Translations under genes and position numbers: made by a program | Notes under the pieces: generated by a model | Databases searched by the model: none | Told to the model about the DNA's origin: nothing | Seen by the model: the letters and a program-made list of their open reading frames with translations, nothing else | Part shown: positions 51,181 to 59,628 of the stretch, in pieces | Layout of the letters: every line of letters begins with the position of its first letter | Numbering within the stretch: position 1 is the first letter of the stretch | NCBI GenBank assembly: GCA_963728535.1 | Contig: CAVSKK010000001.1 | Coordinates: forward strand, 1,984,001-2,048,000 | Reading direction: 5' to 3' | Length of the DNA stretch: 64,000 nucleotides | Source: VAXT01 sp963728535 | GTDB lineage: Bacteria > Actinomycetota > Thermoleophilia > Gaiellales > Gaiellaceae

Positions 51181-52590
51181 CCGACGGAGCCCTCCATTTG
51201 CAGCTGGATCAGGCGGTTCATCTCGACGGCGTACTCGAGCGGGAGCTCCTTCGTGATCGGCTCGACGAAGCCCGACACGACCATCGCGGACGCCTCCGCC
51301 TCGGAGAGCCCTCGCGACATGAGGTAGAAGAGCTGCTCGTCACCGATCTTCGACACGGTCGCCTCGTGGCCGATGTCCACGTTGGACTCGTCGATGCTGA
51401 TGTACGGGTACGTGTCCGAGCGCGACTCCTCGTCGAGGATCAGCGCGTCGCAGACGACCTTCGACTTCGCACCTTCGGCGCCCTTAGCCACTTCGAGCAG
51501 GCCGCGATAGCTCGCACGCCCGCCTCCCCGCGAGATCGACTTCGACGTGATGATCGACGACGTGTTCGGCGCGATGTGGACGCACTTGCCGCCCGCATCG
51601 AGGTGCTGGTCCTGGCCGGCGAACGCGATCGAGAGCACCTCGCCATGCGCGCCTTCGCCCATCAGCCAGATCGCCGGGTACTTCATCGTCAGCTTCGAGC
51701 CCAGGTTCGCGTCGACCCACTCCATCGTCGCGTTCTCGTAGGCGACCGCCCGCTTGGTGACGAGGTTGTAGACGTTGTTCGACCAGTTCTGGATCGTCGT
51801 GTACCGGCAGCGCCCGCCCGGCTTGACGATGATCTCGACGACCGCCGAGTGCAGCGAGTCGCTCGAGTAGACCGGCGCCGTGCAGCCCTCGACGTAGTGC
51901 ACGTAGGCGTCCTCGTCAACGATGATCAGCGTGCGCTCGAACTGGCCCATGTTCTCCGCGTTGATGCGGAAATAGGCCTGGAGCGGCATCTCGACCCTGC
52001 ACGCCCGGCGGCACGTAGATGAACGAGCCACCCGACCAGACGGCCGAGTTCAGCGCCGCGAACTTGTTGTCGTTCTGCGGGATGATCGTCCCGAAGTACT
52101 CCTTGACGAGCTCCTCGTGCTCGCGCAGGCCGGAGTCCATGTCGAGGAAGAGGACGCCCTGGTCCTCGAGCTCCTGCTTGAGCTTGTGGTAGACGACCTC
52201 GGACTCGTACTGCGCGCCGACGCCGGCGAGGTAGTTCTTCTCGGCCTCGGGGATGCCTAGCCGGTCCCAGGTGTTCTTGATGTCGGGCGGCAGGTCTTCC
52301 CAGCTCTTCGCCTGCTTCTCGGTCGGGCGGATGTAATAGAAGATGCTGTCGAAGTCGATCTCGCCGACGTTCCCGCCCCATTCCGGGAGTGGGCGCGCGA
52401 GGAAGTAGTCGAGCGACTTGAGGCGGAACTTCCGCATCCAGTCCGGCTCGTTCTTGTGCTCCGAGATGGCGGCGACGAGCTCGTGCGAGAGCCCACGGCC
52501 CGACTTGAAGAAGTAGTCCTCCGGGTCGTGGAACCCGTACTTGTACTCGGTCTTGATCCCGCCGACGACTTCGGTCTCAGTGAGAGCCAC
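51177..52590 (-). pseudogene. sufB: SufB Fe-S scaffold subunit, interrupted by one frameshift
   Basis: GTG start 52590. The first frame encodes EYKYGFHDPEDYFFKSGRGLS to FIYVPPGVQ; the second frame continues VEMPLQAYFRINAENMGQFERTLIIVDE through VHIAPNTSS to the end. Between them, CAGGGTCGAG near 51997 has one G too many; with CAGGTCGAG the protein reads GVQVEMPLQA and is 470 aa, the normal SufB length (1414 bases = 3x471+1). Every known part is preserved and SufB is normally required, so this is probably a sequence error. Six bases after sufC. Confidence 0.85.
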
Positions 52591-52596
52591 TAGGCG

Positions 52597-53379
52597 TTAG
52601 GCCTCGCTTCCAACGACTGGTTCAGGCAGGAATGCCTCATACCCTTCGGCCTCGAGCTTGTGCGCGAGCTCCGGACCGCCTTCTTCAACAATACGTCCAT
52701 CGACGAAGACGTGCACGAAATCGGGCTGGACGTAGTTCAGGATCCGCTGGTAGTGGGTGATGATGAGCGCGCCGGTGTCCGAGCCGACGAGCTCCTTGAC
52801 GCCGGTCGCGACGATCTTGAGCGCGTCGATGTCGAGGCCCGAATCCGTCTCGTCGAGCACGGCGACGCGCGGCTTCAGCATCGCCATCTGGAGAATCTCG
52901 ACCCGCTTCTTCTCGCCGCCGGAGAAGCCGTCGTTCAGATACCGCTGCGCGAGCTCGCGCGGGATCTTCAGATGCTCCATCGCCGCCAGCATCTCCTTGC
53001 GGAATTCGCCGACCGGCACCGGGTCGTCCTCGCCGCCGGCGCGCGCCTTGCGGGTCGCGTTCAGCGCTGTCCGCATGAAGCTGGCGACGGTCACGCCCGG
53101 AACCGCGTGCGGGTACTGGAACGCAAGGAAGAGCCCGAGGTGCGCACGCTCGTCGGCGCCCATCCCGGCAATCTCCTGGCCGTCGAAGAGCGCCTCGCCG
53201 CTTGTGATCTCGTAGGCCGGGTGGCCCATCAAGGCATAGGCGAGCGACGACTTGCCCGATCCGTTCGGCCCCATGAGCGCGTGAATCTCACCCGGGCTCA
53301 CGGCCAGGTCGACGCCCTTGACGATCTCGGTGCCGTCCTCGAGGGCGACGTGCAGGTCTTTCAGCTCGAGCAGTGCCAC
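52597..53379 (-). CDS. sufC: SufC ATPase
   Basis: 260 aa, GTG start. Walker A MGPNGSGKSSLAYAL, Q-loop FQYPHAVPG, signature FSGGEKKRVEILQMAM, Walker B VAVLDETDSGLDIDAL, and H-loop ITHYQRIL. The DETDSGLDID form is specific to SufC. Energises the SufBCD scaffold. First gene of the minus-strand suf group; 135 bases separate it from the divergent tatA. Confidence 0.95.
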   Translation of the reverse strand: MALLELKDLHVALEDGTEIVKGVDLAVSPGEIHALMGPNGSGKSSLAYALMGHPAYEITSGEALFDGQEIAGMGADERAHLGLFLAFQYPHAVPGVTVASFMRTALNATRKARAGGEDDPVPVGEFRKEMLAAMEHLKIPRELAQRYLNDGFSGGEKKRVEILQMAMLKPRVAVLDETDSGLDIDALKIVATGVKELVGSDTGALIITHYQRILNYVQPDFVHVFVDGRIVEEGGPELAHKLEAEGYEAFLPEPVVGSEA

Positions 53380-53514
53380 TTTGTGCGGTCCTCAACCCTT
53401 TCCTGGAGCGGGTTTTCGTTCGGGTTCGTGACCCCATCGTAGCCGAGCGGCTGGGAGCGCCGATGAGGCCTCCGCTGGGGTGCTGTGGGCCAGACCCGGT
53501 GCTACCCTTGGTTC

Positions 53515-53748
53515 ATGCCCGGAAACATCGGCTGGCAGGGGGCGATCATCATCCTGGTCGTCCTCCTCGTGATCTTCGGCCCCAAGCGGCTGCCCGAGAT
53601 GGGGCGGTCGCTCGGCAGAGGCATGCGCGAGTTCAAGGACTCGATCACCGGCAAGGACGACGACGACGTGCCGCGCGAGATTCCACCGCCGGTGCCCGAC
53701 GAGACCGTCACCGGCGCGCAGCCGCGCGAACGAGACTCCGTTTCTTAA
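53515..53748 (+). CDS. tatA: Sec-independent translocase TatA
   Basis: 77 aa. One helix (WQGAIIILVVLLVIFGPKRLPEMGRSLG) with the FGPKRLPE hinge and an amphipathic helix, then an acidic tail. It forms the pore of the twin-arginine pathway with the TatC encoded three bases downstream. TACCCT (53503-53508) lies six bases before the ATG and no ribosome site is present, suggesting a leaderless mRNA. Confidence 0.92.
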   Translation: MPGNIGWQGAIIILVVLLVIFGPKRLPEMGRSLGRGMREFKDSITGKDDDDVPREIPPPVPDETVTGAQPRERDSVS

Positions 53749-53751
53749 GCA

Positions 53752-54531
53752 ATGGCGCGGCTGCCACGGCGCCTCACGCACGGTGAGGAAGCCTCTCTAG
53801 TCGAGCATCTCGAGGAGCTCCGGACCAGGGTGCTCATCTCGCTGGGGTCGGTCGCCTTCTTCTTCATCTTCACGTACTACTTCCGGCGGACGATCATCGG
53901 CTGGCTGTCGGCGCCCCTTCCCGACGGCATCGAGCCGCTGACGCTGGGCGTCGGCGAGCCTTTCACGACCTCGTTCAACGTCGCCTTCTACGCGGCCGTC
54001 GCACTCGCGATCCCGGTCCTCGTCTGGCAGACGTGGTCCTTCCTCGCGCCGGCCTTCGAGGAAGGGCAGCAGCGCGCCGTGGTTCGCCTGGTCGTCGTCG
54101 CGACGTTCTTGCTCGCGGCAGGCATGGCCTTCGCCTACTGGGTCGTGCTTCCGAACGCGGTGCCGTTCCTCGTGAACTACGACTCCGACCTGTACCAGGC
54201 CCAGGTCCGCGCGCGCGATTACTACTCGTTCGCCGCCATCACGATCCTCGGGTGCGGCGTGCTGTTCGAGCTTCCGATCTTCATCCTCGGCTTGGTGCGA
54301 CTCGGCATCGTCTCCGCAGCACAGCTGCGCCAGAACCGGCGCATCGGCGTGGGCCTGTGCATCGTCGCGGTCGTTCTGCTGCCGGGAGTCGACTTCGTCT
54401 CGATGGGCCTCCAGGCATTGCCGATCCTGATCCTGTTCGAGGCCTCGATCTGGGCCGCCGCCTACTTCGAGCGGCGCTGGGAAGCCGCCGGGGTGCTGCG
54501 CGAGCCTGCGACCGAGACCGGCGACAGCTAG
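53752..54531 (+). CDS. tatC: Sec-independent translocase TatC
   Basis: 259 aa, six membrane helices. N-terminal SLVEHLEELRTRVLISLGSVA contains the conserved EHLxELRxR signal-binding region, and FEEGQQRAVVRL and FELPIFILGLVRLGIVSAAQLRQNRR are family marks. Rieske, multicopper oxidase and similar folded exported proteins in the window would be potential clients. Confidence 0.94.
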   Translation: MARLPRRLTHGEEASLVEHLEELRTRVLISLGSVAFFFIFTYYFRRTIIGWLSAPLPDGIEPLTLGVGEPFTTSFNVAFYAAVALAIPVLVWQTWSFLAPAFEEGQQRAVVRLVVVATFLLAAGMAFAYWVVLPNAVPFLVNYDSDLYQAQVRARDYYSFAAITILGCGVLFELPIFILGLVRLGIVSAAQLRQNRRIGVGLCIVAVVLLPGVDFVSMGLQALPILILFEASIWAAAYFERRWEAAGVLREPATETGDS

Positions 54532-54570
54532 TGAGGGCCGGCATGTATTGCCGGACGGGGCACTAAACGG

Positions 54571-55572
54571 GTGCCGTACCCCAAGATCGAGCTGCACGTC
54601 CATCTCGAGGGCACTGTCCGGCCGGAGACGCTGCTCGAGATCGCACGACGGAACGACTACGCGCTTCCGGCGGACACCGTCGAGGGGCTCCAGGAGCTCT
54701 ATGCGTTCCGCGACTTCGAGCACTTCATCGAGATCTGGGTGCTGACGACGAACGCGCTCCAGACCCGCGAGGACTTCCGGCAGGTCGCGGTCGACTACGC
54801 CGCGGAGGCGGCGTCGCACGGTGCCGTCTACGTCGAGGCCATCTTCTCCCCAGCCGAGCGCGTGAGGCGGGGGGTCGCCTGGGACGACATCTTCGCCGGC
54901 TACTGCGACGGCGCCGAAGAGGCGCGCGAGCTCCACGGCGTCGAGGTCAGGCTCACGCCGGACATCGTCCGCGGCTTTCCGCTCGACGAGGCGGAGCCGG
55001 TCGTGCGGTACTCCGTGAAGTACGCCGACCGCGGCGTGGTCGGGGTCGGCCTCGGCGGGCTCGAGGCCCAGTATCCGCCCGAGCCCTATGCACCCGTCTT
55101 CGAGCTTGCGAAGGAGGAGGGCCTCGGCTCGGTGCCGCACGCCGGGGAAGTGGCAGGGCCCGAGTCCGTCCGCGGCGCGCTCCTTGCGCTGAGAGCAGAC
55201 CGGATCCGGCACGGCTTCCGCGCAGTCGAAGACGCGGAGCTCGTCGCCGACCTGGCAGAGCGGAGCATCGTCCTGGACGTCTCGCCGCTCTCGAACGTCC
55301 GCACGGGCGCGGTCGGCTCCCTGTCCGAGCATCCTCTGCCGACGCTCCTCGCCGCCGGCGTGCGTTGCTCGATCTCGACCGACGATCCCGCCATGTTCGA
55401 CACCGATCTGACCCGGGACTACGCCGCGGCGAGCTCCCTCGGAGTCGATCCGCGCTCCGCCTACGAGGCGGGAGTCGAGGGCGCGCTCTGCGACGAGGCA
55501 ACCAGGAAACGGCTCCAAGAGGTCGGCAGAGGCTACGACTGGTCCCGACTCGCTCGAGCCGAGCTAGTCTAA
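54571..55572 (+). CDS. add: Adenosine deaminase family protein
   Basis: 333 aa, GTG start. Zinc and catalytic motifs of the ADA family: ELHVHLEGTVRPETLL, VPHAGEVAGPESV, DRIRHGFRA, LSNVRTGAVGSLSEHP and CSISTDDPAMFDT. Deaminates adenosine or a relative such as aminodeoxyfutalosine or adenine; exact substrate not decided. A short hairpin (GCCGGCATGTATTGCCGG) lies in the 39-base gap after tatC. Confidence 0.88.
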   Translation: MPYPKIELHVHLEGTVRPETLLEIARRNDYALPADTVEGLQELYAFRDFEHFIEIWVLTTNALQTREDFRQVAVDYAAEAASHGAVYVEAIFSPAERVRRGVAWDDIFAGYCDGAEEARELHGVEVRLTPDIVRGFPLDEAEPVVRYSVKYADRGVVGVGLGGLEAQYPPEPYAPVFELAKEEGLGSVPHAGEVAGPESVRGALLALRADRIRHGFRAVEDAELVADLAERSIVLDVSPLSNVRTGAVGSLSEHPLPTLLAAGVRCSISTDDPAMFDTDLTRDYAAASSLGVDPRSAYEAGVEGALCDEATRKRLQEVGRGYDWSRLARAELV

Positions 55573-55578
55573 GAACGT

Positions 55579-56448
55579 ATGGCCAGGTCCGGCGCAGGCC
55601 GCAAGCAACGTCCCACCAAGCCGCAATCGAGCGGTGCGCGCAAGCCTGCGAGCACGCGGCACGAGTTCGCCGCAGCCGAGGCCGGGATGTTCTTCCCGAA
55701 GCTTCGGCGCCAGGCGAAGTGGATGTTCGTCTTCCTCGCGCTCGCCTTTGGGATCGGCTTCGTCGCCTTCGGCATCGGCGGCACCGGCGGCAACGGGATC
55801 AGCGACCTCTTCCAGCGATCCGCAAGCTCGAACACCGGCCCTTCGGTCGACGACGCACAGGAGAGGATCGACGACGGCAACCTCGCCGCGTACAAGGAGC
55901 TGACCCAGGCCCACAGGGCGGACGGCAACCAGGACGCCGCGATTGCCGCAGGTGAGCAGTACGTCAAGGTGCGGCCGAAGGACTATGACTTCACCCGCAC
56001 GCTCGCGAGCGACTACGAGGCCAAGGCCGCGAGGCTCCGCCAACAGGCGACGGCCATCCAGGCGGACCTGACCGCCACGACCGGGGGAACGACGTTCTCC
56101 CTTCCGCAGGACTCGGTCCTCGGGCGGGCACTCGGGACGGGGAAGATCGACCAGGAGCTGACAACCGCGGCCAACCAGCAGCTCACCGAGCTCTACTCGG
56201 GCATCCAGACCTCCTACACGCGTGCGACGAGGCTGTACCAGCAGGTTGCCGCCGTCCGAAACGACGACGTGCTCCTCCAGCTCCTGCTCGCTCAGTCGGC
56301 ATATCAGGCGCAGCTGGTGCCGACCGCGCTCAAGGCCTACGCGCGCGTGATCAAGCTCGCCCCGGACAGTGCAGAGGCCCAGCAGGCCAGGCAGCAGGTG
56401 CAACTGCTCAAGCTCCAGTCCCAGGCCGGTCGCGTTCCGTCTGGTTAG
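55579..56448 (+). CDS. Single-pass membrane protein with TPR-like repeats
   Basis: 289 aa. Basic, Ser/Lys-rich N-terminus, one helix (about 49-70, WMFVFLALAFGIGFVAFGIG) and a Gly-rich linker, then helical repeats ending in ALKAYARVIKLAPDSAEAQQ that resemble tetratricopeptide units. Coiled-coil tendency in AKAARLRQQATAIQADL. Function unknown; possibly a scaffold. Seven bases after the deaminase gene, with the STAS gene following. Confidence 0.65.
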   Translation: MARSGAGRKQRPTKPQSSGARKPASTRHEFAAAEAGMFFPKLRRQAKWMFVFLALAFGIGFVAFGIGGTGGNGISDLFQRSASSNTGPSVDDAQERIDDGNLAAYKELTQAHRADGNQDAAIAAGEQYVKVRPKDYDFTRTLASDYEAKAARLRQQATAIQADLTATTGGTTFSLPQDSVLGRALGTGKIDQELTTAANQQLTELYSGIQTSYTRATRLYQQVAAVRNDDVLLQLLLAQSAYQAQLVPTALKAYARVIKLAPDSAEAQQARQQVQLLKLQSQAGRVPSG

Positions 56449-56472
56449 ACTCCTTCGGTCTTGGAGGGGGCT

Positions 56473-56835
56473 GTGAACTTCGACGTCAAGACCGACAAGG
56501 TCGACGACACCACCTACGTCATCTCGCTGACGGGGGAGGTCGACCTGTACACGGCGCCCGAGTTCAAGCAGCAGCTGCTCGACGTGATCGGCCAGGGCGG
56601 CAAGGACGTCGTCGTCGACTTCTCCGACACGACGTTCATCGACTCGACGACGCTCGGCGTCCTGGTGGGCGGAGTCAAGCGACTGCGGGCGCAGGAAGGC
56701 CGGCTCTCGCTCGTCTGTAGCGACCGCAACATCACCAAGATCTTCGAGATCACCGGGCTCGACCGCGTCTTTACGATCTACCCGACCCGCGACGAGGCGC
56801 TCGCCAAGACCGGCGCCTCCAGCCCGCCTTCCTAG
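56473..56835 (+). CDS. STAS-domain protein (anti-sigma factor antagonist)
   Basis: 120 aa. GTG 56473 is preferred over TTG 56461 because GGAGGGGG (56463-56470) is an ideal ribosome site for it. The STAS fold is complete: VISLTGEVDLYTAPEFKQQL and DFSDTTFIDSTTLGVLVGG with the phosphorylatable Ser. Such proteins bind anti-sigma kinases (RsbW/SpoIIAB type) when unphosphorylated. No partner anti-sigma factor or sigma factor is in the window. Confidence 0.88.
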   Translation: MNFDVKTDKVDDTTYVISLTGEVDLYTAPEFKQQLLDVIGQGGKDVVVDFSDTTFIDSTTLGVLVGGVKRLRAQEGRLSLVCSDRNITKIFEITGLDRVFTIYPTRDEALAKTGASSPPS

Positions 56836-56837
56836 CG

Positions 56838-57536
56838 TTGCGCGCCCTGTCAGGCGCCCTGCTGGCCGGGTTGGTCCTCGTCGCGGCCGGCTGCGGCACC
56901 GGCGGAGTCGCGGAGGGCGGAAACGCGAGCTCGGGCAAGAAGCTCTTCCTGACCGAAGGGAAATGCGGGAGCTGCCACACCCTGAAGGACGCCGGATCGA
57001 GAGGAACGGTCGGCCCGAATCTCGACGATGCGTACGCGCGCCCGAAGGATGAGGACTACAGGCAGAGCGCGATCCAGAACATCGTGCTCGACCAGATCCG
57101 CTTCCCGAGGAAGGGGAGCGCCATGCCTGCAAGCCTCGTCGAAGGACAGGACGCCGAGGACGTCGCGGCTTACGTCGCCAGGTGCGCCGCCGCAGATGAG
57201 AACGACGAAGGGGACAAGGCTGCGTGTCCAGGGATCGTCGCCGGCACCGGCGGAATGGGCCTGTACGCCTCGCTCGGCTGCCAGGGATGCCACTCGCTCG
57301 ACGGATCGCCTTCGAGCGGCCCGACCTTCAAAGGCCTCTTCGGCTCGAGCGTGAAGCTCACGAACGGCCAGACCGTCAAGGCCGACGACGCGTACCTGAT
57401 CGCGGCGATTGTCGATCCCGACAAGGAGATCGTCACCGCCTACCAGCCGGGTGTGATGAGCGCGGTGATCCCGAAGGGACAGGTCTCGGAAGCCGACGCC
57501 AAGACGCTCGTCGACTTCATCAAGGAACAGAAGTAG
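56838..57536 (+). CDS. Diheme cytochrome c lipoprotein
   Basis: 232 aa, TTG start two bases after the STAS stop. Lipobox LVAAGC (about 14-19). Two cytochrome c domains: CGSCH (about 43-47) and CQGCH (about 149-153), with Met candidates in SAMPASL and PGVMSAV. It ends four bases before the convergent cytochrome oxidase operon, whose CoxB has no fused cytochrome c, so it may be the oxidase's membrane-bound electron donor. Confidence 0.87.
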   Translation: MRALSGALLAGLVLVAAGCGTGGVAEGGNASSGKKLFLTEGKCGSCHTLKDAGSRGTVGPNLDDAYARPKDEDYRQSAIQNIVLDQIRFPRKGSAMPASLVEGQDAEDVAAYVARCAAADENDEGDKAACPGIVAGTGGMGLYASLGCQGCHSLDGSPSSGPTFKGLFGSSVKLTNGQTVKADDAYLIAAIVDPDKEIVTAYQPGVMSAVIPKGQVSEADAKTLVDFIKEQK

Positions 57537-57539
57537 TTC

Positions 57540-58202
57540 CTAGCTAGGTTCTCGGACCTCGGCCTGCTCGGCCTCGAGGTCGACGACCACGTGCGTGATC
57601 GGGACGGGGAAGCGCTCACGGGCTGCCTCGACGATTCCGCGCTCGAGCCAGTGCGAGCGGCCCTCCGGGTGGGTCGAGATGATGATCTCGTCGGGGCCAA
57701 AGAGCCGAACCGCGTCGTCCAACGCCTGGAGCGGCTCGGCATCGCCCACTTCGCCCTTGGCGTCCAGCCCGGCCTCGCGGAGACGGGCGAGGCTCGCGTT
57801 CAGCCGCTCCTGGGCCTGGACGCGCGCACCGTCTTCGTCGGAGGTCCAGTGCCGGACGGCGGAGTTGAGAGCCGGGCAGATGACCAGCACGTGCTCGTCA
57901 TGGCCCTCCGACCGGCGGCGAATCTCCTCCCGCAGAGGCCCGCCGCCGACCGTCTCGTTCGCGATCACGAGGATGCGGTGCTCGTTCTCGTTCCCGCGCC
58001 GGGCCGAGACCACCTGCCGCGTGGGCTCGGCGCGGTGTGCGCGGACGAGGTACACGATCCCGCCGAGCGTGAGCAGGACGAAGACGACGAGCCCCGCCCA
58101 CTTGCCGATCGCAAGCGCTGCGATCGCGATCGCAGCGAAGTAACCCACCGTCAGGAGGAGGAAGCGATACGCCTCAGCCTCGCTGCGGAACGGGTTGATC
58201 AT
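57540..58202 (-). CDS. Two-helix membrane protein with universal-stress-like domain
   Basis: 220 aa from ATG 58202. Two helices (about 12-33 and 36-54) resemble the small subunit IV position of oxidase operons. The rest is a nucleotide-binding-like alpha/beta domain starting ILVIANETVGGGPL, with IIISTHPEGRSHWLERGI near the end. The same domain occurs twice in the gene two places upstream. Two bases after coxC. Confidence 0.72.
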   Translation of the reverse strand: MINPFRSEAEAYRFLLLTVGYFAAIAIAALAIGKWAGLVVFVLLTLGGIVYLVRAHRAEPTRQVVSARRGNENEHRILVIANETVGGGPLREEIRRRSEGHDEHVLVICPALNSAVRHWTSDEDGARVQAQERLNASLARLREAGLDAKGEVGDAEPLQALDDAVRLFGPDEIIISTHPEGRSHWLERGIVEAARERFPVPITHVVVDLEAEQAEVREPS

Positions 58203-58204
58203 CG

Positions 58205-58801
58205 CTAGAGGATGTACACCGTCGTATAGACCACTATCCACATTACGTCGACGAAGTGCCAGTAGATGCCGGGGATCTCGACGCCGCGGTGATCCTCCGG
58301 CGTGAAATGCCCGCGGAAGGCGCGCACGGTCGCGAAAGTCAGCAGTGTCAGGCCGACGAAGACGTGGGCTCCGTGCAGTCCCGTAAGGCCGTAGAAGACC
58401 GAGCCGAAGCCACCGTCGTGCGGCGCGAACCCGATCCGGGAGTACTCGCGCGCCTGGGTAAGCAGGAAGGTCAGCCCGAGGGCGAGCGTCAGCACGAGGC
58501 CGGCCTGCATGCCGACGCGGTTGCCGCGCTTGATGGCCTGGAGCGCCCAGTGCATCGTGAAGCTCGAGGTGAGGAGGATGATCGTGTTCACCCCGGCCAC
58601 GAACACCGGCAGGTGGAACGGCTCTGGCGGCCACTCGGGAGCGTTGTTTACGACCCGCACGAAGAAGTAGGCCGTGAAGAACGAGCCGAAGAGCATGATC
58701 TCCGACGCGATGAAGAGGAGCATCCCGAGCGTCGTCGAGTCGACGCGCGAGCTCTGGTTCGCAATCGGTGGCCCGTGATGCGCTTCGGCGTGTGCGCTCA
58801 T
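58205..58801 (-). CDS. coxC: Cytochrome c oxidase subunit III
   Basis: 198 aa, five membrane helices, the short bacterial form of subunit III. Diagnostic: GMLLFIASEIMLFGSFFTAYFFVR, GLHGAHVFVGL and GIYWHFVDVMWIVVYTTVY. The ATG overlaps the stop of the double universal-stress-like gene (ATGA). Confidence 0.92.
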   Translation of the reverse strand: MSAHAEAHHGPPIANQSSRVDSTTLGMLLFIASEIMLFGSFFTAYFFVRVVNNAPEWPPEPFHLPVFVAGVNTIILLTSSFTMHWALQAIKRGNRVGMQAGLVLTLALGLTFLLTQAREYSRIGFAPHDGGFGSVFYGLTGLHGAHVFVGLTLLTFATVRAFRGHFTPEDHRGVEIPGIYWHFVDVMWIVVYTTVYIL

Positions 58802-59628
58802 GAGCTGACCGCCGCCTCGGAGACGATCACGTGCTCGACCGGCAGCCCGGAGTCGTCGTGGAGCCGCTGGACGAGGTTCTTGCGCAGCCACGGGGAGCGC
58901 TCCGGCGCGAAGGTCGAGACGATGACCTCGTCGGTTCGCTCGTCGTGGATCGCCTGCATCGCGGCCGTGTAGGGATCCGGGTGCGAGACCTGGCCGTGCG
59001 CCTCGATTCCCTCGCCGCGCAGAATCGCGAGGGCCCGACGCAGGCGGCGCTCGGCCTCTGGATGGTCGGCGCGGTTCGGGTCGCTCTGCGGGCAGAGGAT
59101 CAGGAAGCTCGCGGGCGAGCGCGCCGCACGCTCGCGGATCCGCGCGAGCAACGGGTCACCGACGACGGTCTCGTTCGCGATCACGAGCACGTTCGCCTCA
59201 CCACCTTCGGCCGTCAGGTCGACGACGACGTGCTCGACCGGCAAGCCCTGAGCTGCATCGCGAATGCGATCGATCACCTTTCGCCGCAGCCAGGCCGAGC
59301 GTTCCTTTGGATGCGTCGAGACGACGACCTCCGTCGGCGTCGGCTCGAGCATCGCGATCGCGTCGCGCACCGCGTCGGCCGGATCAGCCTCGACCACCAG
59401 CCCGTGGGCCGCGATGCCCGCCTCGTGCAGGGCAGCGAGCGTCCGGTCGAGCCGCCGCCCGGCGGCCGCGCGACGCGTGTCCTCGTAGACGACGTACGCC
59501 GTGTGCGGGTGGCTGATCGGAGCAAGGACAGTGATGAGGTCCACGCCGTCCGCGGCACGGCGCTTCAGCACCTCGATCAGGCTCGCCCCCGCGACGGTTT
59601 CGTTGGCAACAACCAGAACGTGGCTCAC
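58798..59628 (-). CDS. Tandem universal-stress-like protein
   Basis: 276 aa from GTG 59628, overlapping the coxA stop (GTGA). Two copies of one domain: HVLVVANETVAGASL ... VVVSTHPKERSAWLRRKVI and NVLVIANETVVGDPL ... VIVSTFAPERSPWLRKNLV. The fold order (strand, helix, later G/STxxxxSxWLRR) is like UspA, but the first loop ANETV replaces the usual USP start. Cytosolic, no signal. Together with the protein at 57.5 kb there are three such domains in the oxidase operon. Possible role: regulation or energy sensing. Confidence 0.72.
   Translation of the reverse strand: MSHVLVVANETVAGASLIEVLKRRAADGVDLITVLAPISHPHTAYVVYEDTRRAAAGRRLDRTLAALHEAGIAAHGLVVEADPADAVRDAIAMLEPTPTEVVVSTHPKERSAWLRRKVIDRIRDAAQGLPVEHVVVDLTAEGGEANVLVIANETVVGDPLLARIRERAARSPASFLILCPQSDPNRADHPEAERRLRRALAILRGEGIEAHGQVSHPDPYTAAMQAIHDERTDEVIVSTFAPERSPWLRKNLVQRLHDDSGLPVEHVIVSEAAVSS

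Noticed and set aside
54540..54570. Hairpin GCCGGCATGTATTGCCGG between tatC and add as a terminator
   Set aside because: No T-tract follows; probably not an intrinsic terminator.
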